From the NCBI RefSeq assembly GCF_000305775.1, contig NC_018866.1, positions 744,001 through 808,000 of the forward strand: a DNA stretch of 64,000 nt. Direction: 5' to 3'. A program made the position numbers and the translations under genes. Under the pieces are notes generated by a model, which searched no databases, was not told where the DNA came from, and saw only the letters and a program-made list of their open reading frames with translations. Positions 25,475-33,903 of this stretch are shown in pieces. The DNA is from Dehalobacter sp. DCA (lineage in GTDB: Bacteria > Bacillota > Desulfitobacteriia > Desulfitobacteriales > Syntrophobotulaceae). Numbering within the stretch: position 1 is the stretch's first letter; every line of letters starts with the position of its first letter.

Positions 25475-26002
25475 TTACCGCTCAATGCCAAGGCGCGCTT
25501 TGATCCCTTTATCATAAGGATGTTTAACTTTCTTGACCTCAGAGACATAGTCCGCAAGATCAAGCAGTTCTTCCGCAGGCCCCCGTCCGGTCATCACAAC
25601 CTCAAGCCCTTCAGGTTTCGTACGCAAAAATTCAAGCAGAAGCGAACGGTCAATGAGGTCATAATTATAGGAGGCTACTGCTTCATCAAGAATCAGCAAA
25701 TCGACCTGACCTTCACGGCACGCTGAAATCGCCTGCTGCAGGATCTTATTATAAATGATCCTGCGTTGCTCCTTCTGCTCATTTGTTTCCTGCTTATAGA
25801 AACCGAATGACTCTTCACCGCGCAAAAACATTATCCCCGGAATTTTCTCCAGGGTGTGCAGTTCTCCTGTGTCCTGGCTTTTTAAGAACTGAACAATTAA
25901 TACCCTGCGCCCTCTGCCTGCACACCTGACTGCCAGACCGAGAGAAGCGGTCGTCTTTCCTTTGCCGTCCCCGCAGTAAATATGGATAAGACCCTTTTTC
26001 AT
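25475..26002 (-). CDS. cobA: Corrinoid adenosyltransferase (CobA/CobO type)
   Basis: A 175-residue ATP:corrinoid adenosyltransferase that adds the 5'-deoxyadenosyl ligand to cob(I)yrinate diamide or cobinamide. It has P-loop GDGKGKTT (about 9-16), the LILDEA Walker-B-like motif (about 113-118) and the GRGPAEELLDLADYVSE C-terminal block of the CobA family. The ATG at 26002 has AGGTG 8 nt upstream and lies only 3 nt after the cobQ stop, so the genes are translationally linked. It is the last gene of the corrinoid cluster. Confidence 0.95.
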   Translation of the reverse strand: MKKGLIHIYCGDGKGKTTASLGLAVRCAGRGRRVLIVQFLKSQDTGELHTLEKIPGIMFLRGEESFGFYKQETNEQKEQRRIIYNKILQQAISACREGQVDLLILDEAVASYNYDLIDRSLLLEFLRTKPEGLEVVMTGRGPAEELLDLADYVSEVKKVKHPYDKGIKARLGIER

Positions 26003-26005
26003 CAA

Positions 26006-27517
26006 TTATACACCTGCCTCCAAAATATTCATGATTGCAGCCATGTCGACGTTTTTCCGGATCTCATCAGCTAATCGGTCATACTGCTGCTCTTTATATT
26101 GTTTATAGCTTAACTGTTTAAGACTGGTTGAATCCAACCCCTTTTTATTCAACAGACATTCGGCAATCGCTACAGCGACCCCTTCTTCATCAAATATTCC
26201 ATGAACATAGCTACCCATAACATTCCGCTTTCGGGCGCCTTCCGTCTTTTGCACCTGAAGGCCTGACTCTATGTCGATATGCGTCAGAGGCTCGGTATCC
26301 CCTGTTTCTGTCACGCCCATATGAATTTCATAACCGTGAAAACGGATCGAGGATAATCCGGGAAGAACACCATCAAGCTGACTGAACCGGCCTTCCACCT
26401 GCGTCCTGGTCTTCTGTTTGGAGAATATTGTTTTCATATCCAGCAGACCCATTCCCGTGAGACTTCCGCCCTCTTCTACACTAAAAGGATCTTCCAACGT
26501 TTCTCCAAGCATTTGGTAGCCTCCGCATACGCCAAATACGATTGTTTCCCCGTCAGCAGCCTGCTTTTTAATCTTTGCTTCCAGACCGCTCTGACGCAGC
26601 CACAACAAGTCAGCCATCGTATTTTTCGTCCCTGGCAGGATGATCATATCCGGATTCTTCAGCTCAGCCATGGATTTTACATAGCGCAGGGAAACTCCGG
26701 GAATCAGTTCAAAAACGTTAAAATCAGTAAAATTGGACATCCTTGGCAGCCGGATCACTGCAATATCTACTGCTTGTACTGTTTTGTCCACAGCAATTCT
26801 TTCGGATAAACTGTCTTCATCTTCAATGTCGATATTCAGATATGGAACTACACCGATGACCGGAATATTGACTTTTTCTTCGATCATCCGCAGCCCGGGC
26901 TTCAGAATTTCTACATCTCCGCGAAATTTATTGATCACAATTCCTTTGATCATTTCCCTTTCATCTTCACTTAAGAGCATCACCGTGCCGTAAATAGATG
27001 CAAAAACGCCACCCCTGTCAATGTCAGCAACAAGCAGGACAGGAGCTTTAGCCATTTTGGCCATCCCCATATTGACGATATCATCCTCCTGCAAGTTAAT
27101 CTCTGCGGGACTGCCTGCTCCTTCGATGACAATAACGTCATTGTTCTGGTCAAGTGTCTGGTAGGACGCCATAATGTTTGGAATAAGCTTCGTTTTATAT
27201 TTAAAATAGTCTGCTGCATTCATATTACCCAACACTTCACCGTTGACAATGACCTGCGAACCCTGATCATTTGTCGGTTTCAAAAGGATCGGATTCATCA
27301 GGACACTGGGCTCCTGCCCGGCAGCTTCTGCCTGGACGACCTGCGCTCTACCCATCTCCAGCCCTTCTTTGGTTATGTAAGAGTTCAACGCCATATTCTG
27401 GGATTTGAAGGGCGCTACCTTATAACCTGCCTGTTTAAAAACGCGGCACAGACCTGCTGTGAACAAGCTTTTTCCGGCATTGGACATTGTTCCCTGAACC
27501 ATAATTGGTTTGGCCAT
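26006..27517 (-). CDS. cobQ: Cobyric acid synthase
   Basis: A 503-residue glutamine-dependent amidotransferase (CbiP/CobQ) that amidates positions b, d, e and g of adenosylcobyrinate diamide. The N-terminal dethiobiotin-synthetase-like domain has [12 protein letters not shown] (P-loop), IEGAGSPAE and [10 protein letters not shown]. The C-terminal glutaminase domain has the nucleophile Cys in [10 protein letters not shown] (about 333) and His in SYVHGIFD (about 427). Full length. It is followed immediately by cobA and preceded by the ApgM-like gene (37 nt gap). Confidence 0.97.
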   Translation of the reverse strand: MAKPIMVQGTMSNAGKSLFTAGLCRVFKQAGYKVAPFKSQNMALNSYITKEGLEMGRAQVVQAEAAGQEPSVLMNPILLKPTNDQGSQVIVNGEVLGNMNAADYFKYKTKLIPNIMASYQTLDQNNDVIVIEGAGSPAEINLQEDDIVNMGMAKMAKAPVLLVADIDRGGVFASIYGTVMLLSEDEREMIKGIVINKFRGDVEILKPGLRMIEEKVNIPVIGVVPYLNIDIEDEDSLSERIAVDKTVQAVDIAVIRLPRMSNFTDFNVFELIPGVSLRYVKSMAELKNPDMIILPGTKNTMADLLWLRQSGLEAKIKKQAADGETIVFGVCGGYQMLGETLEDPFSVEEGGSLTGMGLLDMKTIFSKQKTRTQVEGRFSQLDGVLPGLSSIRFHGYEIHMGVTETGDTEPLTHIDIESGLQVQKTEGARKRNVMGSYVHGIFDEEGVAVAIAECLLNKKGLDSTSLKQLSYKQYKEQQYDRLADEIRKNVDMAAIMNILEAGV

Positions 27518-27554
27518 CGTGTGACACCCGCTTTCCTGTTTGTTATCTTATTAT

Positions 27555-28676
27555 TTACTCTGAAATCAAATACTTTAAGATCTTATTCGCTTCTAAATCC
27601 TCCGGCGGAAAGGTTTCCCCGGCTTTTCGGAGGATATACGGAACGTCCAAGGCCGAATGCTTCCCGCTGACAGGGCTGGTCGCATGATCGGCGCAGATCA
27701 GAATCCCGGTATCATCTGTTAGGTTCTGACGCAGAAAGGCAAAAAACTCCCGGTCGATTCTTTCGATAAATCCAATTTTTTCCCGATAATCATGCCGGTG
27801 AGCGGCTTCATCTGTTCCATTAATATGCACAAGCACAAAATCATGGCCGGACAACAGACGGCAGGCTGTTTGAGCCTTAAGGGCCAGATCCGTATCCGTA
27901 TCTCCGGTAGCTTCTACTAAATCAGGAACATCCATCTTCAAGGCCAAAGCAATCCCTTTGGCAATCTCCGTACCGCAGACTGCCGCTGCTTTTTTGCCAT
28001 ACAATTCTGCAAATGCAGGTAAACGGCTTTTCCCGGATATTCCCCACGGATAAAACATCATTTGCTGTTCTTGGCTGCTTAGGTATTTTAACCTATTTTT
28101 CCCCTCCAAAACAAATCTTTGAAGTATGGGGGCCGAAGTGCAAATTTCCGCTAATAAATCATCCGAATCACCGCCCAAAAATTCATGCGGCGGATACGTC
28201 TTGCAATCCAGCATTTGAAAATAATGCGCTTTGGCAATGATCAGGTTCCTATACCCGGATAAATGCAGCATCTTGATATTCGGATCGATATCAGCCGCTA
28301 TCTTCGCTGCTTTTTGCATTTCAGCTCCGGTTAAGTTCCCGCCGTTGAAGGAAGCTAATCTTCCGTGACTGTCAAGGGCGGCAAGGTTGCAGCGCAGAAC
28401 GACTTCATCCTGCTCCAGGCAGTAGCCGTTAGCAAGCAGTTCGAGTGATGCCCTGCTTTGCGGAAAATAGGCAGGCTCAACTCCCAAAAGATTCAGGATA
28501 CACGGCATGCTTTCCGGCAGGTAACCCTGCGGGCAGGAACTAAACCAGCCGGTATAACCTTCGGCGGCAATTTGGTCAAGTTCAGGATGACGGGCAGCCT
28601 CAAACGTGGTTTGCCAGCCTAATTCTTCAATTTTTTCATCTGCAAGTCCGTCAACAATGACCATGACTGCTTTCAT
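27555..28676 (-). CDS. ApgM-like phosphoglycerate-mutase/alkaline-phosphatase superfamily protein
   Basis: A 373-residue metalloenzyme of the archaeal-type cofactor-independent phosphoglycerate mutase family. The N-terminal metal/nucleophile region is VIVDGLADEKIEELG, with SMPCILNLLG as the Ser/Thr nucleophile area. HINGTDEAAHRHDY and CADHATSP carry the Asp/His metal ligands. It is embedded between cobD and cobQ and overlaps cobD by about 26 nt. Context therefore suggests a step in nucleotide-loop assembly, such as alpha-ribazole-phosphate dephosphorylation or phosphate transfer on threonine, rather than glycolysis. That role is inference. A GTG at 28679 is an alternative start. Confidence 0.8.
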   Translation of the reverse strand: MKAVMVIVDGLADEKIEELGWQTTFEAARHPELDQIAAEGYTGWFSSCPQGYLPESMPCILNLLGVEPAYFPQSRASLELLANGYCLEQDEVVLRCNLAALDSHGRLASFNGGNLTGAEMQKAAKIAADIDPNIKMLHLSGYRNLIIAKAHYFQMLDCKTYPPHEFLGGDSDDLLAEICTSAPILQRFVLEGKNRLKYLSSQEQQMMFYPWGISGKSRLPAFAELYGKKAAAVCGTEIAKGIALALKMDVPDLVEATGDTDTDLALKAQTACRLLSGHDFVLVHINGTDEAAHRHDYREKIGFIERIDREFFAFLRQNLTDDTGILICADHATSPVSGKHSALDVPYILRKAGETFPPEDLEANKILKYLISE

Positions 28677-29736
28677 CACATATCACATCCCTGAGTGCGG
28701 CGCTGAGTTTTAAATTATCTTCGCGGCTTTTTACAGCAACCCTGAAGTATTCATCATTCAAATTGACATAGTTGGAGCATGGACGTACCATAATCCCTCT
28801 CTTGATCAGCTTTTCAGTTAGGTCTGTACGCTGAGTCCGGAAAAATATGTAGTTTGCTCTGGAGCCGATGACCTGGAGACCAAGGCCCAATAACGAATCA
28901 ATCAGAAATCTTCTTTCTGTTTGAATCAGCTGCTTCGTTTGCTGCAGATAGACTGTTTCTTTCAAAGCAGCGATGCCAGCCATTTGGGCCGGCGTTGAAA
29001 CACTCCAGTCCTGACCGGCGGACCTCATTTGTTCGAGCAATGTTTTGTTGGCTGTCAAAGCGTAGCCAAGCCTAAAACCCGGCATCGCAAATATCTTGGT
29101 AAAAGCTTTCAGAATGACAAGATTTTCATACTGTTCAATGCAGTTTTGCACAGAAAATTGTTCTTTATCTTCGACAAAATCCATAAAGCATTCATCAATC
29201 ATCACGATTGCACCGATCTCCTGGCTCTTGGCAAGCACCTTTTGCAAAAATGCACGTGAACACAATTGACCGGTAGGATTATTGGGGTTACAGATGATCA
29301 TGAGGTCCAGGCCTGGGCTTATTTGATCCAGCAGGTCCTCATGGGCTGAAAAATCGTGCTCTGGCCGTAAAAGATAATATTCTACCGAGCAATCCACCGT
29401 ATGCAGCGCTTTTTCATAGTCTGCAAACGTCGGAGCAAAGATCAGCGCCTTTTTCGGTTTCAGAGCCAGCGCAAGTCTGAAAATAATCTCTGCAGCCCCA
29501 TTGGCGGCAAGAATATATTCAGGATCCGTATACTCATAGTTAGCCAGAGCCGCAACAAGATCCCGGCAAAACGGGTCAGGATAGTTCGTACATTCATCAA
29601 GCGACCGGATCACGGCTTCTTTCACAGACTGCGGCAGCCCAAGTGGATTGACGTTGGAAGAAAAATCAAGAATTTCCTGCCTGCCCGTCAGTTTTTTTAC
29701 CGAATAAATGTCTCCGCCGTGGATATATTGGTACAT
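28651..29736 (-). CDS. cobD: L-threonine-O-3-phosphate decarboxylase
   Basis: A 361-residue PLP enzyme of the HisC-like aminotransferase fold. In the corrinoid pathway it decarboxylates threonine phosphate to (R)-1-aminopropan-2-ol phosphate, which CbiB attaches to cobyric acid. Motifs: DFSSNVNPLG start, NPNNPTG (about 151-157), DECFMDF and the PLP lysine in LKAFTKIFAMPGFRLG. Neighbouring cob genes separate it from HisC. It follows the 0.7-kb repeat-filled gap after cbiB, so it may begin a second transcript; AGGTGA precedes the ATG. Confidence 0.9.
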   Translation of the reverse strand: MYQYIHGGDIYSVKKLTGRQEILDFSSNVNPLGLPQSVKEAVIRSLDECTNYPDPFCRDLVAALANYEYTDPEYILAANGAAEIIFRLALALKPKKALIFAPTFADYEKALHTVDCSVEYYLLRPEHDFSAHEDLLDQISPGLDLMIICNPNNPTGQLCSRAFLQKVLAKSQEIGAIVMIDECFMDFVEDKEQFSVQNCIEQYENLVILKAFTKIFAMPGFRLGYALTANKTLLEQMRSAGQDWSVSTPAQMAGIAALKETVYLQQTKQLIQTERRFLIDSLLGLGLQVIGSRANYIFFRTQRTDLTEKLIKRGIMVRPCSNYVNLNDEYFRVAVKSREDNLKLSAALRDVICDESSHGHC

Positions 29737-29858
29737 CTGCTCTCACCTGTCTCTGTCGTATTTGTAGCCTAAGTTTGTCTTAAGTGGAACTGTTTCTCTG
29801 AAGCATTATTCTTGCATTTTAGCATTATTATAATCTTTTATTCTTTATTCTGTGGCTC

Positions 29859-29961
29859 GCGTATCTTCGTAACCGCCTTTTCGGCTATTGCGCCATCCAT
29901 GGCGCAAATAGCCGCGCTCCACATCCATGTTCCGCTTGTCAGGTCGGTTACGAAGATACGC
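29859..29961. repeat. Family A palindromic repeat, copy 2
   Basis: Outer arms GCGTATCTTCGTAACCG (29859-29875) and its exact complement (29945-29961) form a perfect 17-bp stem. The core hairpin at 29882-29914 is identical to that of copy 1, and CGCTCCACATCCATGTTCCG follows. The arms share nothing with those of copies 1 or 3. Confidence 0.85.
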
Positions 29962-30265
29962 TAATCTGTAGAAAGCTTTGTAGAAAGTTCAGGAAAGCAC
30001 CGACCCGAATACCTTAAGTCCCATTATACTGTCTCAGCTGGTATTCCTCGCTTTGTTGGCAAGCACAAGTCTAAAGTCCTATTTGCCGCCATGTGAAGCA
30101 CGATGTAGAGTGTTGCGCTCAGAAGTAACAATGCTTAGAAGGTACTGATACAAGGAGCAAGTCATAAAGAAGCTAGTTACGGAAGGCAACGGAAGGCAAC
30201 GGAAACGTGCTTATTAAACTTGATAGTGCTTCTTGAACCGCTAAAGTCTCCCATCCTGAAGATCA

Positions 30266-30369
30266 GTCTGTGAGTCACAGTTCCGCGCTAAGCGGAGCAC
30301 GAGGCGGAGCGCGGCTTTTTGTGCCACGGAGGGCACAATAGCCGAAAAGCGGTATTGTGACTCACAGAC
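30266..30369. repeat. Family A palindromic repeat, copy 3 (inverted)
   Basis: Outer arms GTCTGTGAGTCACA (30266-30279) and TGTGACTCACAGAC (30356-30369) are a perfect 14-bp stem. The core lies on the opposite strand relative to copies 1 and 2. Its inner stem uses GTGCC/GGCAC where the others have GCGCC/GGCGC, a compensatory pair change that keeps the hairpin. Confidence 0.85.
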
Positions 30370-30448
30370 CTGCCTCAAAGAACATTTCACCTCTTACAGA
30401 TTGGCGTAACAGCTAGTCGTATTCTTATGCCCCTGCTAAACAGAAATA

Positions 30449-31417
30449 CTAGCAACCAAACTGCACAATAACGGCTCTAACAGCGGACCCAAGAATCAGG
30501 CCTACAAGCGACGTCGCGATCATCAGCTTGTTGGCGCGGCGGATATCTTCAGCCTCGATCTCCCGGATCGGGTCACCGATCGTTGGCTTAACCACCAGCT
30601 TGCCAAAATAATGATTGCTTCCAGCAAGCTGAATATTCAGGGCTCCGGCACAGACGGCTTCAGTGTGGGCGGAATTCGGACTGGTATGATTGTGACGGTC
30701 ACGCCGGTAGATTCTAAAAGCGTTTTTAAAATCATAACGGGTCAGAAAAACTGCCAGGAGCATCAAATAGGCAGAAATTCTCGCCGGCAGATAATTTACG
30801 ACATCATCCAGTTTGGCAGCAAACCGGCCAAAATAAAGATATTTGTCATTTTTATAGCCAATCATCGAGTCCAGGGTATTGACCGCTTTATACAAAAAGC
30901 CCAAAGGGGCTCCGCCAACCAGAATGAAAATCATCGGGGCGATGATGCCGTCGGAAAGATTTTCAGCCACGGTTTCCACAGCGCCTTTCGCTACCTGGGA
31001 GCTGTTCAGGTTCTCCGTGTCCCGTCCGACAATCCACGATAATTGATAACGCGCTTCCATAATATCGTTCTTCTGCAGCGCATCATATACCTTCATGCTC
31101 TCAGCTTTCAGCGACTTCGTAGCCAGAATCTGATAACACATTAAGGCCTCGGCAATAAACCCTAGCAACGGGCTGATGCTTTTGAGCAAATACAGCAGGC
31201 CTAACGGCACGAGAAATGTTATCGTGACAATGAAAGCAGTCAGCAGTACCCCGCACCAATACTGGCTTCGATTCGTCTTGCAACTGATCCGGTGCAGATA
31301 TTTGTCTCCTGCGGCAATCAGCGAACCGATCCAGCGAACCGGATGAGGCAGCCAGGAAGGATCACCAAAAATTAAATCCAAAATATAACCTGTAATTAAA
31401 GCATAAAGTGTAATCAT
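30449..31417 (-). CDS. cbiB: Adenosylcobinamide-phosphate synthase
   Basis: A 322-residue membrane enzyme that joins aminopropanol (phosphate) to adenosylcobyric acid. The family opening DLIFGDPSWLPHPVRWIGSL is intact. VGRDTENLNSSQVAKGAVET, AENLSDGIIAPM and TLDSMIGYKNDKY are the conserved loops. TSPNSAHTEAVCAGAL and the C-terminal helix complete the family. Five or so membrane helices. The Shine-Dalgarno is weak (GAAGTTGG). It is probably the last gene of the riboswitch-led transcript before the repeat-filled gap. Confidence 0.95.
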   Translation of the reverse strand: MITLYALITGYILDLIFGDPSWLPHPVRWIGSLIAAGDKYLHRISCKTNRSQYWCGVLLTAFIVTITFLVPLGLLYLLKSISPLLGFIAEALMCYQILATKSLKAESMKVYDALQKNDIMEARYQLSWIVGRDTENLNSSQVAKGAVETVAENLSDGIIAPMIFILVGGAPLGFLYKAVNTLDSMIGYKNDKYLYFGRFAAKLDDVVNYLPARISAYLMLLAVFLTRYDFKNAFRIYRRDRHNHTSPNSAHTEAVCAGALNIQLAGSNHYFGKLVVKPTIGDPIREIEAEDIRRANKLMIATSLVGLILGSAVRAVIVQFGC

Positions 31418-31498
31418 TCAATACCAACTTCTTTATCATTTCGTCATTCACCAAAAAACAAGCGGGTGATCAAATTCGGACCTTTATATCCTTATCCT

Positions 31499-32101
31499 CT
31501 AAATCTTCGCTATCGCCGCCAGCTTTCTGTTTTCGGCCCATAGATCCTGATCAATGGTCAGTTGATAGCCTTCGCCGTTCTTTATCTGCCAATGGTAAAA
31601 ATCAAATATTTCCGGAGAAAATGCCTCAAGCAGCATCATGATCGTACCGCCGTGAATAATCAGTCCGGCCTGTTCTATTCCGGCTTCATCTACTTTCTGA
31701 ATAACGCGGCTAAAACCCTCCAGGCAGCGGGACTTGAACATTTCCGGCTGATCTCCCCCCGGGATTTGCTGTTTTCCGCCGCTGTCAATCCAGCTTTGGT
31801 ACTCGGCAAGGTCCTTCAGCTGTTCATACGATTTGTTCTCAAATATACCGAAGCTGCATTCCGCAAGTTCAGGAATTATACTGTAAGGGACATTCGGATA
31901 AATCAGCTCCTTGGTCTGAAGGCAGCGGAGCATCGGACTGACAAAAACATGTTCAACTGCCGTATAGCGACCGGAAGCAATATGCTCGCGGAGTTCGAAG
32001 ATCCCCTGTTCAGATAAAGGCTCATCCGTAATTCCGATATACCTGCTTCTCAAATTACCCTCAGTCTTGGCATGTCGGATCAGGTAAAGGAACTTATTCA
32101 T
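31499..32101 (-). CDS. cobC: Histidine phosphatase, probable alpha-ribazole-5'-phosphate phosphatase
   Basis: A 200-residue histidine-phosphatase-superfamily enzyme. It has the catalytic LIRHAKTEGN motif (about 5-14), SPMLRCLQT (about 56-64), acid/base Glu in ELAECSFG and the second His in IIHGGTI (about 151). Position in the corrinoid operon points to CobC, which dephosphorylates alpha-ribazole-5'-phosphate or adenosylcobalamin-5'-phosphate. The ATG at 32101 has GGTGA upstream; an earlier GTG at 32110 would remove that site. It overlaps the upstream CobU-like gene by 8 nt. Confidence 0.85.
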   Translation of the reverse strand: MNKFLYLIRHAKTEGNLRSRYIGITDEPLSEQGIFELREHIASGRYTAVEHVFVSPMLRCLQTKELIYPNVPYSIIPELAECSFGIFENKSYEQLKDLAEYQSWIDSGGKQQIPGGDQPEMFKSRCLEGFSRVIQKVDEAGIEQAGLIIHGGTIMMLLEAFSPEIFDFYHWQIKNGEGYQLTIDQDLWAENRKLAAIAKI

Positions 32102-32489
32102 GCTCTTCACCTTTAATCAGAACAGGAATGGAGCAGAAGACGCGATAGACCTTAGCCGCTTTCTGGGCGGCTGCACAAAGGATCCTCCCGGTCGTTTCCT
32201 GCATTTCCCGGTCATCTTTCAAAACCGGCACCACGGCTGAGCTTAATTCATCACAAATCAGAATCATGTCGGGATGCTGCTCGATTCCGTCAGCGATAAA
32301 TTTCCGGGCATCAAGGCCGGCTTCCTGCAAACGTCTGATCAGCAGATGCAGATGGTCAAGCACCGGATGCTGAAAAGCCTCTTCGAAGGTGCAAGTCCCT
32401 CCGTCCGTAATGTTTGCCGAAGCGATATCCCATCTGCTCCTGACAAATTCCAATTTCCCCTGACTGCCGCCTCCGATCACCAAAATCAT
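32094..32489 (-). CDS. Short CobU-like P-loop protein
   Basis: A 131-residue protein resembling adenosylcobinamide kinase/guanylyltransferase but about 50 residues shorter. The P-loop is altered to VIGGGSQGKLEFV. The CobU HR..R guanylylation block is missing. The C-terminal half keeps ICDELSSAVVPV and a GRILCAAAQKAAKVYRVFCSIPVLIKG helix/strand close to the CobU consensus. The start overlaps the cobS stop as ATGA, with GGAGG 9 nt upstream. It may complement the divergent CobU two genes upstream, or act as a separate corrinoid kinase subunit. Confidence 0.7.
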   Translation of the reverse strand: MILVIGGGSQGKLEFVRSRWDIASANITDGGTCTFEEAFQHPVLDHLHLLIRRLQEAGLDARKFIADGIEQHPDMILICDELSSAVVPVLKDDREMQETTGRILCAAAQKAAKVYRVFCSIPVLIKGEEHE

Positions 32490-33259
32490 AGCATAACGCC
32501 TCCTGCTATTGCTGAAATTAGGAGTATTCCTGTTTCACTTACCACAATATAAAAGCCTGCCAGATCACCGGTTATACCCCCAAAATACTTTTGGGCCATC
32601 AGGTAAAATAAGTAAAAGGACAGCACAATAAATAGAACTGCAATGCTTCCGACAATCATACTCACGTACAACATTGCTGCAACACATAATAAAGCAATCA
32701 AGCAAATGATGGTTCTTACCGTTTTCTTCGAGGCATAACCTGCAAAGATTGAAGCAAGTCCTGTTTTTCTGACACACGGAAAGCAGACGACTGCCAAAGC
32801 GGCCATCGACCGTGACAGGACAAACGAAACAAGAACGAGAAAGAAAAAGTCCGGTGTCAGATAGGTCTCATACCACGCCGCAAATTGCAGCAGCAGGATA
32901 ACTGACGTATAGATGAGCGCGAACGCTCCAACATTAGGATCCTTAAGGATTCGAAGCTTTTCCTCTTGGTCCTTATGGGAATTCAGGGCATCTGTCGTGT
33001 CACAATAACCGTCGAGGTGAACCCCGCCAGTGATCATGACGTTTATAAACACAGCTGCAGCAGCAAAAAAGACGGGACTGAACCCGAAATATTCCAATAA
33101 TAGAAACAAGAAATAGAGAACAAAGGCAATGACAGCCCCGACCACAGGAAAGAAGATAAAAGAATAACGCATATTCTTCTCGCTCCAGTCGATTTGAGGC
33201 ATCGGAATTTTAGAAAACATCGAAAAGGCTGCAACAAACGATTCAAACAAGATCTTCAT
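32486..33259 (-). CDS. cobS: Adenosylcobinamide-GDP ribazoletransferase (cobalamin synthase)
   Basis: A 257-residue integral membrane enzyme that joins adenosylcobinamide-GDP and alpha-ribazole. It has the family signatures FSKIPMP near the N-terminus and GGVHLDGYCDTTDAL (about 77-91), whose acidic residues bind Mg. Six or so hydrophobic helices follow. The start lies inside the cobU 3' end (17-nt overlap) with AAGGAG about 10 nt upstream, and the stop overlaps the next gene. It is tightly coupled within the operon. Confidence 0.95.
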   Translation of the reverse strand: MKILFESFVAAFSMFSKIPMPQIDWSEKNMRYSFIFFPVVGAVIAFVLYFLFLLLEYFGFSPVFFAAAAVFINVMITGGVHLDGYCDTTDALNSHKDQEEKLRILKDPNVGAFALIYTSVILLLQFAAWYETYLTPDFFFLVLVSFVLSRSMAALAVVCFPCVRKTGLASIFAGYASKKTVRTIICLIALLCVAAMLYVSMIVGSIAVLFIVLSFYLFYLMAQKYFGGITGDLAGFYIVVSETGILLISAIAGGVML

Positions 33260-33797
33260 AACCGGAAAGCTCCTTCATTCCTTTATGGATAAGCGGGATC
33301 GCGCAGACTGATTCAATCACTACATCTGCAGCAGCGGCAATTGCCGAATTTATTTCAGCCAGTACACGGATATAGCCGGCTGTAAAATCATCATAGGCTT
33401 TGAAATCCTCAAATATCGTACTGGTTACGATAACGGTGTTCGGTACGGTCACCGATAGCAACCGGATATCATTGATGATGCAGTCAATGGTATCCTGTGG
33501 GCTGCGCTCCTGCAGATACATTTCGTTGGCAATCAGGTTGCCCATGCACTCGAGTAAAGCGGTATGGCAGCCGCTGAGAACAGGGATCTTATCGAAAAGT
33601 CCGTAAGAAAACTCAAAGGTATCGAACCCTTTGCCGTCCCGCATTCGACGGTGCTTGACCACCCGGTTGCAGCACTCTTCATCTGAGGCAGCCATTGTTG
33701 CAATATAGGCCATTTTTCCTTTATTCAAACTGACAGCTAAGTTTTCTGCTATTTCAGACTTTCCGCTGGCAACGCCTCCGCTGACCAAAGCCAACAT
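33243..33797 (-). CDS. cobU: Adenosylcobinamide kinase/guanylyltransferase-like protein
   Basis: A 184-residue protein with the CobU P-loop SGGVASGKSEIAE (about 6-18), YIATM (about 31-35) and the VVKHRRMRDGKGF block that carries the guanylylated His. CobU phosphorylates adenosylcobinamide and transfers GMP to it. The usual EVG.G(I/V)VP loop is replaced by TSTIFEDFKAYDDFTAGY, so this copy is divergent. The second CobU-like gene keeps a better version of that loop but lacks the HR block. Confidence 0.8.
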   Translation of the reverse strand: MLALVSGGVASGKSEIAENLAVSLNKGKMAYIATMAASDEECCNRVVKHRRMRDGKGFDTFEFSYGLFDKIPVLSGCHTALLECMGNLIANEMYLQERSPQDTIDCIINDIRLLSVTVPNTVIVTSTIFEDFKAYDDFTAGYIRVLAEINSAIAAAADVVIESVCAIPLIHKGMKELSGYEDLV

Positions 33798-33903
33798 TTA
33801 CTCACCGCCTCTTTCCTTTCACAAAAATATCCCTTTATCTTTTATTATCTATCATCTATCGATCATCAAGCGATTCAAACTTTTCCAGCTTATACACGCC
33901 TGA

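Larger units (their letters stand above)
29737..30448. other. 0.7-kb noncoding gap inside the corrinoid cluster
   Basis: No gene is apparent on either strand. The gap contains two Family A palindromic repeats (29859-29961 and 30266-30369), a tandem 10-mer GGAAGGCAAC x2 at 30181-30200, and AT-rich sequence near 29811-29850. The minus strand there reads TTATAATAATGC, a possible -10 region for cobD. I see no second cobalamin riboswitch. Confidence 0.7.

Noticed and set aside
30181-30200. Tandem 10-mer GGAAGGCAAC x2 as a possible iteron or CRISPR-like repeat
   Set aside because: Only two contiguous units with no spacers; likely a chance or slippage event.
29737-30448. A second cobalamin riboswitch before cobD
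   Set aside because: I looked for the B12 box and the conserved GGTGGAGC and GGGAA blocks on the minus strand and found none.
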